Under the pieces are notes generated by a model. It was not told where the DNA came from. It searched no databases and saw only the letters and a program-made list of their open reading frames with translations. A stretch of 27,162 nucleotides of DNA, from contig URNG01000035.1 in NCBI GenBank assembly GCA_900549295.1, positions 1 to 27,162 of the forward strand, given 5' to 3'. Origin of the DNA: an uncultured Rhodocyclaceae bacterium (GTDB lineage Bacteria > Pseudomonadota > Gammaproteobacteria > Burkholderiales > Rhodocyclaceae). Numbering within the stretch: the first letter of the stretch is position 1; each line of letters opens with the position of its first letter. Position numbers and translations under genes: made by a program. This document shows, piece by piece, positions 7,787 to 15,676 of the stretch.

Positions 7787-8490
7787 TTACGCTGTGCCGG
7801 CAAGCAGCAGGTGGCGCACGCCAAAGAGGCCATAGACACCGAAACCCAGCACCAATATCCCGGAAATACGGCGCACCCAGGTTTTTTTGACGAATTGATT
7901 GAAGCGCGCCAGCACGATACCGGCCAGCAGCAGATTGGGCAGCGTCCCCAGGCCGAAGGCCAGCATCAGTCCGGCCCCATGCCAAGCCGACCCCGCCGAC
8001 AAGGCATTCGCCAGCGCGCTATAGACCAGGCCGCAAGGCAGCCAGCCCCACAGCAGGCCGAGCGGAAAAGCCTGCGCCACGGTGCGGGCGGGCAGAAAAC
8101 GGCGGGTGAGCGGCTGGATGCGCCGCCACAATTGCTGCCCCGCTTTTTCGGTGACGGCCAGCGCCCCGGTGATGCCCAGCAGGTACAGACCCAGGGCAAT
8201 CAGCATCAGGTTGGCGAAAACATACAGCACCAGCCGCGCCGTGGTCTGCCCGGCCAGCCCCAGGCTGGCCGCGCCCACCGCCCCCGCCAGCGGCCCAGCC
8301 ACTCGTTGCCGTCCAGCGCGCCAGCCAGCGCGTAGGAAAGAATCCGCCCGCCGTTGTAGGCCAGATGCAGGCGCCAGCGAGCGCCGCCGCCCATTGACAA
8401 AGCGCCGACGATGCCGCCACACATGCCAACGCAATGCGTGCCGCCGAGCAGACCGACGAGGAACAGGGCGAAGAAGCTGGTGGTAAGCAT
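7787..8490 (-). pseudogene. TauE/SafE (DsbD_2)-like membrane protein gene with a frameshift
   Basis: The intact start is ATG at 8490 (MLTTSFFALFLVGLLGGTHC...GMCGGIVGAL), a classic N-terminus of the SafE/UreH-like family. That frame loses family character after ...GALDGNEWL at about 8300. The family sequence resumes in another frame at GPLAGAVGAASLGLAGQTTA and runs to the stop at 7787, including GLLWGWLPCGLVYSAL. One missing base around 8280-8310 accounts for both halves: 704 bp is one short of 235 codons. The region is GC-rich, so an assembly error is as likely as a real mutation. Family members near copA and hemN are often associated with cbb3 oxidase or cytochrome maturation. CGGC-type Cys pairs (HCVGMCGG, WLPCGL) are preserved in the two halves. 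Confidence 0.8.
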
Positions 8491-8622
8491 GAATCTGCGG
8501 GCGGGTCAGGTGGGTTGGGCGGTGCAGGCGTGCGGATCAGGCTATCCAGCCGATTTTGCGGCATACGGCAACGACCAGACTCGGCAAGCCGCAACCGTAG
8601 CCCCACCAACCCGCAACCCGCC

Positions 8623-10026
8623 TCAAATCACCTTGGAATAGCGCGTGCGTTGGCGGTCGGCGCGCAGATAGCGGTCAAACGCCATCGAAATGACGCGCAC
8701 CAGCATGCGCCCCGGCGGCAGAACGGTGATCCAGTCCTTCTCGATCTTGAGCAGGCCGCCGCGCTCCATTTCGCGCAACTCTTCCAGTTCGGCAGCGAAA
8801 TACTTGTGGAAGTCGATCAGGTGTGCGCTCTCGATGCTTTCGATGGACAGCTCGAAATGGCACATCAGGGCCTGGATGATGGAGCGGCGCAGGATGTCGT
8901 CGGCGTTCAACTCGATGCCGCGATGCACCGGCAGCAGGGGCGCATCGAGCCGGTCGTAGTATTCGTCCAGCGTCTTGACGTTCTGGTAGTAGGTCGGCCC
9001 GACCTTGCTGATCGAGGAAATGCCGAAGGAGAGCATGTCGCAATCGGCGTAGGTCGAATAGCCCTGGAAATTACGGTGCAGGCGTCCCTGGCGCTGCGCC
9101 ACCGCCAACTCGTCGTCCGGCTTGGCAAAGTGATCCATGCCGATGAACACGTAACCGGCGTCGGTCAGTTTCTTGATCGCCAGGGCCAGAATCTGCAGGC
9201 GGGCTTCCGGCGTCGGCAGGTCGGCATCGGCAATCCGGCGCTGTGGCTTGAACAGCCCCGGCAGATGCGCGTAGTTGTAGATCGACAGGCGATCCGGGTC
9301 CATCGCCAGCACCCGCTCCAGGGTGCGATTGAAACCCGTCACTGTCTGGTGCGGCAAGCCGTAGATGAGATCGACCGACACCGATTTGAAACCATTGGCA
9401 CGCGCGGCGCGGATGACGTTGGCGGTTTCATCCTCACTCTGCACCCGGTTGACGGCGATCTGCACGCGCTCGTCGAAATCCTGCACGCCGACGCTCATGC
9501 GGTTGAAACCGAGTTCGCCCAGCAGCGCCACGGTGGCGGTGTCGACCTTGCGCGGATCGACCTCGATTGAGTATTCGCCGCCGTCCAGCATCTTGAAATG
9601 GCGGCGCGTTTCGGCCATCAACTGACGCATTTCGTCGTGCGACAGGAAAGTCGGCGTACCGCCGCCCCAGTGCAGCTGGATCACCTCGTGCTTGCCGTCC
9701 TCACCTTCCAGCGCGGCACTTTGCAAGGCCAGTTCCTTGCCCAGATATTTCAGATACTTGGCGCTGCGCCCGTGATCCTTGGTGATGATCTTGTTACAGG
9801 CGCAGTAATAGCAGATGGTGTTGCAGAAGGGGATGTGGAAGTATAATGAGAGCGGTCGGCTGATGCCGCCGATGTTACGCTTGCCCAGCCACAGTTCGGC
9901 AGCCTTGGCATCAAAGGCTTCGACGAAACGGTCAGCCGTTGGATAAGACGTGTAGCGCGGGCCATTGACGTCGAAACGGCGGATAAGTTGTGGATCGAAG
10001 ACGAGATTTTCAGTTGAAAAATTCAT
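8623..10026 (-). CDS. hemN: Oxygen-independent coproporphyrinogen III dehydrogenase
   Basis: A 467-aa radical SAM enzyme that decarboxylates coproporphyrinogen III to protoporphyrinogen IX without O2. The [4Fe-4S] motif is C68-X3-C72-X2-C75, followed by C77, as in E. coli HemN. HWGGGTPTFL and the N-terminal NGPRYTSYPTADRF are both HemN hallmarks and separate it from HemW-like proteins. Length matches true HemN (about 457 aa), and the C-terminal HemN domain is complete. The ATG at 10026 is divergent from fnr. An FNR box with class II spacing lies upstream, so the gene should be activated under low oxygen. A 132-bp gap to the SafE-like gene holds GC-rich partial dyads but no clear terminator. 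Confidence 0.96.
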   Translation of the reverse strand: MNFSTENLVFDPQLIRRFDVNGPRYTSYPTADRFVEAFDAKAAELWLGKRNIGGISRPLSLYFHIPFCNTICYYCACNKIITKDHGRSAKYLKYLGKELALQSAALEGEDGKHEVIQLHWGGGTPTFLSHDEMRQLMAETRRHFKMLDGGEYSIEVDPRKVDTATVALLGELGFNRMSVGVQDFDERVQIAVNRVQSEDETANVIRAARANGFKSVSVDLIYGLPHQTVTGFNRTLERVLAMDPDRLSIYNYAHLPGLFKPQRRIADADLPTPEARLQILALAIKKLTDAGYVFIGMDHFAKPDDELAVAQRQGRLHRNFQGYSTYADCDMLSFGISSISKVGPTYYQNVKTLDEYYDRLDAPLLPVHRGIELNADDILRRSIIQALMCHFELSIESIESAHLIDFHKYFAAELEELREMERGGLLKIEKDWITVLPPGRMLVRVISMAFDRYLRADRQRTRYSKVI

Positions 10027-10052
10027 TTGGTATCAAAAGGGTAACTGGCTCG

Positions 10053-10094
10053 ATTATGTGGGGGCGGATTATATTCCCGGTTGACGTGGATCAA
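10053..10094 (-). promoter_or_regulatory. FNR box and hemN promoter, shared with fnr
   Basis: TTGACGTGGATCAA (10081-10094) is a one-mismatch FNR box (consensus TTGAT-N4-ATCAA). On the hemN strand the box is followed, after exactly 22 bp, by CATAAT (plus-strand 10053-10058). That places its centre at about -41.5, the class II activation geometry. For fnr, a TATATT at 10070-10075 would put the transcription start within the box, suggesting autorepression. The box centre is 24 bp upstream of the fnr start. Confidence 0.8.
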
Positions 10095-10111
10095 GCCAAA
10101 GCAGGTTGTTC

Positions 10112-10855
10112 ATGCCCAGCGTGCTGCCCTTGAATCAGGACATGTCACTGACCGTCATCAAGACGGTTTGTTCCAGTTGCAACCTGCGCGAACTGTGCCT
10201 GCCCTTCGGTCTCAGCCTGGAAGAACTGGAGCGGCTGGACGACCTGATTTCCACCCGCCGCCGCATCAAGCGCGGCGATCACCTGTACCGTGTGGGCGAC
10301 ACTTTCGACGCCATTTATGCCATCCGCAGCGGTTTCTTCAAGACCGACGTGCTGCTCGAGGACGGTCGCGAGCAGGTCACCGGCTTCCAGATGGGCGGCG
10401 AGCTGCTGGGGCTGGACGGCATCAGCACCGAGCATCACACCTGCAATGCCATCGCCCTCGAAGATAGCGAAATCTGCGCCATTCCCTTCGCCCGTCTGGA
10501 AGGCCTGTCGCGCGAAATCCACACCTTGCAGCGGCATTTCCACAAGGTCATGAGCCGCGAAATCGTGCGCGACCACGGTGTCATGATGCTCTTGGGCACC
10601 ATGCGTGCCGAAGAGCGGCTGGCGGCTTTCCTGCTCAATCTCTCGCAGCGTTTCACCGCGCGCGGTTTCTCGCACGCCGAGTTCTACCTGCGCATGACGC
10701 GCGAGGAAATCGGCAGCTATCTCGGCCTCAAGCTGGAAACCGTGTCGCGCGCCTTTTCCAAGTTCCAGGAAGAAGGCCACATCGCCGTGCAGCAGAAACA
10801 CGTGCGCATCCTCAATGTCGAGGGCTTGAAGGCGCTGCTCAATCAGCGCGGCTGA
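10112..10855 (+). CDS. fnr: FNR-family anaerobic transcription regulator
   Basis: A 247-aa CRP/FNR regulator that senses O2 with a [4Fe-4S] cluster. The N-terminal ligands are in CSSCNLRELC, and the fourth is the Cys in HHTCNAI, as in E. coli FNR. A cNMP-like beta-roll fills the middle and a long dimerisation helix follows. The HTH recognition segment is REEIGSYLGLKLETVSRAFSKFQ, whose E-x2-S-R pattern reads TTGAT half-sites. The ATG at 10112 has AGG 6 bp upstream and is preferred over the TTG at 10106 or the ATG at 10142. It probably controls hemN and the operon at 17450-19817, both of which have matching boxes. Confidence 0.94.
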   Translation: MPSVLPLNQDMSLTVIKTVCSSCNLRELCLPFGLSLEELERLDDLISTRRRIKRGDHLYRVGDTFDAIYAIRSGFFKTDVLLEDGREQVTGFQMGGELLGLDGISTEHHTCNAIALEDSEICAIPFARLEGLSREIHTLQRHFHKVMSREIVRDHGVMMLLGTMRAEERLAAFLLNLSQRFTARGFSHAEFYLRMTREEIGSYLGLKLETVSRAFSKFQEEGHIAVQQKHVRILNVEGLKALLNQRG

Positions 10856-10869
10856 CGAAAAGAAGAACG

Positions 10870-10899
10870 AAAAGAGGGCCGCAGACGCGGCCCTCTTTT
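10870..10899. terminator. Strong bidirectional terminator between fnr and dctP
   Basis: AAAAGAGGGCCGC (10870-10882) and GCGGCCCTCTTTT (10887-10899) form a perfect 13-bp stem with a 4-nt loop. T or A tails are built into the stem, so it can end fnr on the plus strand and the TRAP operon on the minus strand. Confidence 0.9.
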
Positions 10900-10928
10900 C
10901 ATCCGGAATCTTCATCCGGAAAGCCGTT

Positions 10929-12029
10929 TCACTTCTTCCCGAACTGCTTGCCGAAGGTGAATTGCGCGTAAGCCTGCTCGGCGACGCGGAACCACTGGAA
11001 TTCGTCGTTGCGGAAACGCTTCCACGGCTCGTAGATCTTCTTGAATTCGGGGTTCTTGGCGGCGGTTTCTTCCATCACCTCATTGGCCGCCTTGAAGCTG
11101 TTTTCCAGAATATCCTTGGAAAAAGCCGACAGCTTGGCCCCGGATTTGATGAGCCGCCCCAGCGCCGCCGGGTTCTTGGCGTCGTAATCGGCCAGGATGC
11201 GCACATTGGTTTCCGCAGCGGCAGTCTCGAAAGCGGCCTGGTAGGTTTTCGGCAGCTTGTCCCACTGCGCCTTGTTCACCAGGAAGGAAAAGGCCGTGCT
11301 GCCTTCCCACCAGCCGGGGTAGTAGTAGTGCGGCGCCACCTTGTTGAGGCCGAGTTTTTCGTCATCCGCCGGGCCGATCCACTCGGCGGCGTCGATGGTG
11401 CCCTTTTCCAGCGAGGGATAGATGTCGCCGGCGGCGATCTGCTGCGGCACCAGCCCCAGGCGTTCGAGCACGCGGCCGGCGAAACCGCCGATGCGCATTT
11501 TCAGCCCCTTGAGGTCGGCGGCGGTGTTGATCGGTTTTCTGAACCAGCCGCCCATCTGGCAGCCGGAGTTGCCGGCAAGGAAATTCACCACGCCGTAATT
11601 GGCGTAGAAGGCGCGCATGGCTTCCATGCCGCCGCCGTAATACATCCAGGCGTTGTGGGCGCGCGCCGACATGCCGAACGGCACGGCGCAGTCGAAGGCA
11701 AAGGCCTCGTTCTTGCCGAAGAAGTAATACGGCGCGGTGTGGCACAGCTCGACCGTGCCGGCCTGAACCGCATCCAGCACTTGCAGGCCGGGCACAATTT
11801 CGCCCGCCGGGAAGGGGCGGATGTCGAATTTGCCGCCGGTCAGCTCGCGCAGGCGGTTGCAGAAATCCTCGGTGCCGCCGAACAGCACATCGAGCGTTTT
11901 CGGAAAGCTCGATGCCAGCCGCCATTTGATGGTGGGTTCGCTCTGGGCGATCGCCGGCGCGGCAAGTACCGTTGCCGATCCGGCGGCAGCGCCCAGGCTG
12001 GCTTTTTTCAGAAAGTCACGACGTTCCAT
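10929..12029 (-). CDS. dctP: TRAP transporter substrate-binding protein, TakP-like (copy 1)
   Basis: A 366-aa periplasmic binding protein with a Tat signal (MERRDFLKKASLG, likely cut near APAIA/Q). It has the marks of the TakP branch: WRLASSFPKTLD, AGEIVPGLQVLDAV, CHTAPYYFFGK, QMGGWFRKPINT, GLKMRIGGFAGRV (whose Arg is the usual carboxylate ligand in TRAP binding proteins) and YYYPGWWEG. TakP binds 2-oxomonocarboxylates, and related proteins bind lactate, so a small hydroxy- or keto-acid is the likely ligand. I chose the ATG at 12029 because the Tat motif starts there and GGAG lies upstream; an extended frame to 12098 lacks signal features. It is the last gene of the operon, 55 bp after dctM, and is very similar to the copy at 14299-15399. 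Confidence 0.92.
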   Translation of the reverse strand: MERRDFLKKASLGAAAGSATVLAAPAIAQSEPTIKWRLASSFPKTLDVLFGGTEDFCNRLRELTGGKFDIRPFPAGEIVPGLQVLDAVQAGTVELCHTAPYYFFGKNEAFAFDCAVPFGMSARAHNAWMYYGGGMEAMRAFYANYGVVNFLAGNSGCQMGGWFRKPINTAADLKGLKMRIGGFAGRVLERLGLVPQQIAAGDIYPSLEKGTIDAAEWIGPADDEKLGLNKVAPHYYYPGWWEGSTAFSFLVNKAQWDKLPKTYQAAFETAAAETNVRILADYDAKNPAALGRLIKSGAKLSAFSKDILENSFKAANEVMEETAAKNPEFKKIYEPWKRFRNDEFQWFRVAEQAYAQFTFGKQFGKK

Positions 12030-12084
12030 GATGTCTCCTCGATGGAATGGGTGGAATGGAGAGGGAAATGAGCCTGTGTTTATT

Positions 12085-13626
12085 TCAGTTTTTCTCACCC
12101 GGCCCGGTGGTGGAGAAATTCAGTGCTCCAGGATCGAAGCCGCCGTCTTCGCTGGCTTCGTCCGCGGCGGCATCGAGATCGTTCCCGCTCTCGAAGGCGT
12201 CGCCGGGAATCTGAATTTCCAGCGGCGTATCCTCCATGATTTCGCGCTTTTCGACCGTCACCAGTTGCGGGAAAGCGATAATCAGGCCGACCATGATCAG
12301 CTGGATAAGCACGAACGGCACCGCGCCCCAGTAAATCTGCCCGGTCGTCACCGGCGCGGTGTCCTGGCCGGTGACGCTGTCCTTGTAGCGTTTCATCGGT
12401 GCCACGGAGCGCAGGTAAAAGAGCGCGAAGCCGAAGGGCGGGTGCATGAAGGAAGTCTGCATGTTGACCGCCAGCAGCACGCCGAACCACACCAGATCGA
12501 TGCCCAGAGAATCCGCCACCGGAGCCACCAGCGGCACCAGGATGAAGGCCAGCTCGAAGAAATCGAGGAAGAAGGCGAGCACGAAGAACAGCACGTTCAC
12601 CGCGATCAGGAAGCCGACTTCGCCGCCCGGCAGGGAAGTCAGCAGATGCTCGACCCACAGATCGCCATTTACCCCGCGAAACACCAGACCGAACACCGTG
12701 GCGCCGATCAGGATGAACATCACGAAGGAGGAGAGTTTCGCCGTCGATTCAATGGCCTGACGCAGCAAAGGGAAGCCCAGGCGGCGTTTGGCGAGCGCCA
12801 GCAATAAGGCACCCGAGGCGCCCATCGCGCCGCCTTCGGTGGGCGTCGCAATGCCCAGGAAAATCGTGCCCAGCACCAGAAAGATGAGGAACAGCGGCGG
12901 CACCAGCACCAGCAGGCAGCGCATCAGCAGGGCCATGCCGCTCACGCTGCGCGCCGCAAGCGGCAGGGCCGGCGCATATTCCGGCTTGACCAGGGCGACG
13001 ATCACCACATAACCCACGTAGAAACCGGCCAGCAGCAGGCCGGGAATCATCGCGCCAAGGTACATTTCGCCCACCGAGCGCCCGATCTGGTCAGCCATCA
13101 CGATCAGCACCAGCGACGGCGGAATGATCTGCGCGAGCGTCCCGGACGCAGCGATCACGCCGCTCGCCAGACGCCGGTCGTAACCGTAGCGCAGCATGAT
13201 GGGCAGGGAAATCAGGCCCATCGAAATCACCGAGGCCGCCACCACGCCGGTCGTCGCCGCCAGCAATGCGCCGACGAAAACGACGGCGATCGCCAGACCG
13301 CCGCGGATCGGGCCGAACAACTGGCCGATGGTGTCGAGCAGATCCTCGGCCATGCCGGAGCGTTCGAGAATCAGCCCCATGAAGGTGAAGAAGGGAATCG
13401 CCAGCAGGGTGTCGTTGGCCATGATGCCGAAGATGCGGTTCGGCAGGGCTTGCAGGAACTCGACGTTGAACAGCCCCATGCCAATGCCGAGCACGGCGAA
13501 CATCAGACCGTTGGCGGCCAGGGAAAACGCCACCGGGTAGCCGGAGAGCAGGAACACCACCAGGCAGCCGAACATGATCGGTGCCAGCGAATCACCGATG
13601 ATGGGAACGAGAAATTCTAAAGGCAT
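12085..13626 (-). CDS. dctM: TRAP transporter large permease subunit
   Basis: A 513-aa member of the DctM family in the ion-transporter superfamily, the Na+-driven translocation channel of the TRAP complex. About twelve hydrophobic segments are visible, with the family's GYPVAFSLAANGLMF near the N-terminus, PFFTFMGLILERSGMAEDLLD and STGVVAAS-like Gly/Ser loops. The C-terminal ~50 residues are soluble and acidic (EDTPLEIQIPGDAFESGNDLDA onward), longer than the DctM core and typical of the larger TakM-like subunits. The ATG at 13626 (MPLEFL) follows GGGG, which overlaps the dctQ stop; only 10 bp separate the genes. Confidence 0.93.
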   Translation of the reverse strand: MPLEFLVPIIGDSLAPIMFGCLVVFLLSGYPVAFSLAANGLMFAVLGIGMGLFNVEFLQALPNRIFGIMANDTLLAIPFFTFMGLILERSGMAEDLLDTIGQLFGPIRGGLAIAVVFVGALLAATTGVVAASVISMGLISLPIMLRYGYDRRLASGVIAASGTLAQIIPPSLVLIVMADQIGRSVGEMYLGAMIPGLLLAGFYVGYVVIVALVKPEYAPALPLAARSVSGMALLMRCLLVLVPPLFLIFLVLGTIFLGIATPTEGGAMGASGALLLALAKRRLGFPLLRQAIESTAKLSSFVMFILIGATVFGLVFRGVNGDLWVEHLLTSLPGGEVGFLIAVNVLFFVLAFFLDFFELAFILVPLVAPVADSLGIDLVWFGVLLAVNMQTSFMHPPFGFALFYLRSVAPMKRYKDSVTGQDTAPVTTGQIYWGAVPFVLIQLIMVGLIIAFPQLVTVEKREIMEDTPLEIQIPGDAFESGNDLDAAADEASEDGGFDPGALNFSTTGPGEKN

Positions 13627-13636
13627 GGCCGTCCCC

Positions 13637-14206
13637 TCACCCTTCGCTGGCGGCAGGCGCGGCAGTTTCCGTCCCGCTGCCTTTTTCAAATTCCCTGGCC
13701 TCGATCAGACCAGCCAGAAAAGCGAAACGCTTGATGATTTCCGAGCAACCCTGCGCCAGCAGCAGGGCAAAGGCCACCGGAATCAGCAGGCGGGCCGGCC
13801 ACAGCACCAGACCACCGGCGTTGGAGGACACTTCACCGGAACGAATGGCATCCATGGCATAGGGCGTGGCATCGACCAGGATCAGGATGCACAGCGGCAA
13901 CAGGAACAGCAGGCCGCCGACGATATCGACCCAGGCCTGCGCGCGCGGCGAGAAACGGCCAATCACCACGTCGATGCGGATGTGCTCGTTGCGGCGCAGC
14001 GTCCACGCCGCGCCGAGCAGGAAAACGGCAGAGTAGAGATACCACTGCAATTCGAGAAAGGCATTGGAGCCGATATGCAGGCTGTAGCGGGCCAGGGCGT
14101 TGAGGGTGCTGACCAGGACGGCCACCAGAACCAGCCAGGCGGTGGCCCGGCCAATTCCTTCGTTCACCCGATCCACCCAGCGGGCGAATAGGAGCAGTTG
14201 TTTCAC
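13637..14206 (-). CDS. dctQ: TRAP transporter small permease subunit
   Basis: A 189-aa four-helix membrane protein of the DctQ family that bridges the binding protein and DctM. The ELQWYLYSAVFLLGAAWTLRRNEHIRIDV segment (about residues 52-80) contains the family signature (E-x-Q near a helix start, then N-E-H-I-R-I-D). The C-terminus has a short polar Ala/Glu tail. The stop codon TGA runs directly into the dctM ribosome site. It lies between dctP copy 2 and dctM. Confidence 0.92.
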   Translation of the reverse strand: MKQLLLFARWVDRVNEGIGRATAWLVLVAVLVSTLNALARYSLHIGSNAFLELQWYLYSAVFLLGAAWTLRRNEHIRIDVVIGRFSPRAQAWVDIVGGLLFLLPLCILILVDATPYAMDAIRSGEVSSNAGGLVLWPARLLIPVAFALLLAQGCSEIIKRFAFLAGLIEAREFEKGSGTETAAPAASEG

Positions 14207-14247
14207 GGGATCATCCTCGATTGGTGTGCGATGTATTTCTTGTTTTT

Positions 14248-14279
14248 CCCCGGCGCGCCGCTTGTGCCGCGCGCCGGGG
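14248..14279. other. GC-rich stem-loop between dctP and dctQ
   Basis: CCCCGGCGCG (14248-14257) pairs perfectly with CGCGCCGGGG (14270-14279). It lies about 20 bp after the dctP copy 2 stop. No T tract follows on the minus strand, so it is not a classical terminator. Hairpins in this position often protect the binding-protein mRNA or partly terminate, raising its level over the permeases; that role is inferred. Confidence 0.6.
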
Positions 14280-14298
14280 GGTACAACGGCCCTACGCC

Positions 14299-15399
14299 TT
14301 ATTTCTTGCCGAACTGCTTGCCAAAGGTGAATTGCGCATAGGCCTGCTCAGCCACGCGGAACCATTGGAACTGATCGTTGCGGAAACGTTTCCACGGTTC
14401 GTAGATTTTTTTGAATTCGGGATTCTTGGCGGCTGTCGCCTCCATCGCTTGGTTGGCCGACCTGAAGCAGCCTTCCATGATCTCCCTGGAAAAACCGGAG
14501 AGCTTGGCGCCGGATTTGATCAAGCGTCCCAGCGCCTGCGGATTCCGGGTGTCGTAATTCGCCATGACGCGCACGTTCATCTCGGCAGCCGCCGTCTCGA
14601 ACGCCAGTTGATAGCTCTTCGGCAGCTTCTCCCAATGCCCCTTGTTGACCAGCAGCGAGGTGGCCGTGCTGCCTTCCCACCAGCCCGGATAGTAGTAATA
14701 GGGCGCGACCTTGTGCAGCCCCAGCTTTTCGTCATCGGCGGGGCCGACCATTTCGGCGGCGTCGATGGTGCCCTTTTCCAGCGCCGCATAAACGTCGCCC
14801 GGCGCGATCTGCTGCGGCACCAGGCCCAGGTCGCTCAACACCAGTCCGGCAAAACCGGCGATCCGCATCTTCAGCCCCTTGAGATCGTTCAGCGTATTGA
14901 TCGGCTTTCTGAACCAGCCGCCCATCTGGCAGCCGGTATTGCCGGCGAGAAAATTCACCACGCCGTAGTTGGCATAGAAATCGCGCATCAGCGCCATGCC
15001 GCCGCCGTAGTACATCCAGGCGTTCTGCTGGCGGGTGGTCAAACCGAAGGGCACGGCGCAGTCGAAGCAGAAGGCTTCGTTCTTGCCGAAGAAATAGTAG
15101 GGCGCGGTATGGCACAGTTCCACCGTGCCGGCCTGCGTCGCATCGAGCACCTGCAAGCCCGGCACCAGTTCGCCTGCCGGGAAGGCGCGGATGTCGAATT
15201 TACCGCCGGTCAGCTGGCGCACCCGCTCGCAGAAATCTTCCGAGCCTTGAAACAGCACGTCGAGCGATTTCGGAAAACTGGAGGCCAGCCGCCACTTGAT
15301 GTTCGGTTCCACGCTGGCCATGGCTGGCGCAGCCAGCACGCTGGCCGAACCCGCAGCGGCCCCCAGGCTCGCTTTCTTCAGAAAATCACGACGTTGCAT
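14299..15399 (-). CDS. dctP: TRAP transporter substrate-binding protein, TakP-like (copy 2)
   Basis: A 366-aa Tat-exported binding protein (MQRRDFLKKASLG) with the same TakP-branch motifs as the copy at 10929-12029: WRLASSFPKSLD, AGELVPGLQVLDA, CHTAPYYFFGK, QMGGWFRKPINT, GLKMRIAGFAG and YYYPGWWEG. The two proteins have equal length and nearly identical termini. Differences cluster in the middle (for example LTTRQQNAW against MSARAHNAW, and EMVGPADDE against EWIGPADDE), which could shift ligand preference. It is the first gene of the operon P-Q-M-P, and its ATG at 15399 has GGAGAAGG just upstream. The upstream region (15400-15586) holds a GTGTG-N3-CACAC inverted repeat at 15553-15565 as a possible operator. 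Confidence 0.92.
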   Translation of the reverse strand: MQRRDFLKKASLGAAAGSASVLAAPAMASVEPNIKWRLASSFPKSLDVLFQGSEDFCERVRQLTGGKFDIRAFPAGELVPGLQVLDATQAGTVELCHTAPYYFFGKNEAFCFDCAVPFGLTTRQQNAWMYYGGGMALMRDFYANYGVVNFLAGNTGCQMGGWFRKPINTLNDLKGLKMRIAGFAGLVLSDLGLVPQQIAPGDVYAALEKGTIDAAEMVGPADDEKLGLHKVAPYYYYPGWWEGSTATSLLVNKGHWEKLPKSYQLAFETAAAEMNVRVMANYDTRNPQALGRLIKSGAKLSGFSREIMEGCFRSANQAMEATAAKNPEFKKIYEPWKRFRNDQFQWFRVAEQAYAQFTFGKQFGKK

Positions 15400-15586
15400 A
15401 CCCTTCTCCAGAAATCATTTTTCCGGCCACAGGCGCTTTCCCCAGGGAAAAACGACACCGCGCCGGGACATTGAAAAGCCCGCAAAGCAAGCACTACAGC
15501 GCGAAACTTTCCCACAAAGCAGGCATGGCTTCAAGCGCACTTGCATTTTCGAGTGTGCGCCACACACCGCGCCATACATAATTTTT

Positions 15587-15614
15587 TTGACAAATTTTTT
15601 TCCAAAAGTAGAAT
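15587..15614 (+). promoter_or_regulatory. sigma70 promoter of rnk-gdhA
   Basis: TTGACA (15587-15592), a 16-bp T-rich spacer and TAGAAT (15609-15614) form a near-consensus promoter. The start point would be near 15621, about 55 nt before the rnk GTG. Confidence 0.75.
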
Positions 15615-15676
15615 AGGCGGGTTTGACGATTTTCAGAGGACTTCGGACTCTCTTCCCCCGACCGCATGATTGCCCC

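Noticed and set aside
15400..15600. GG...GC pairs upstream of dctP copy 2 as a sigma54 promoter, as in classical dctA control.
   Set aside because: No GG and GC pair has the required 10-bp separation with TGGCAC/TTGC context, and no DctB/DctD genes are nearby.
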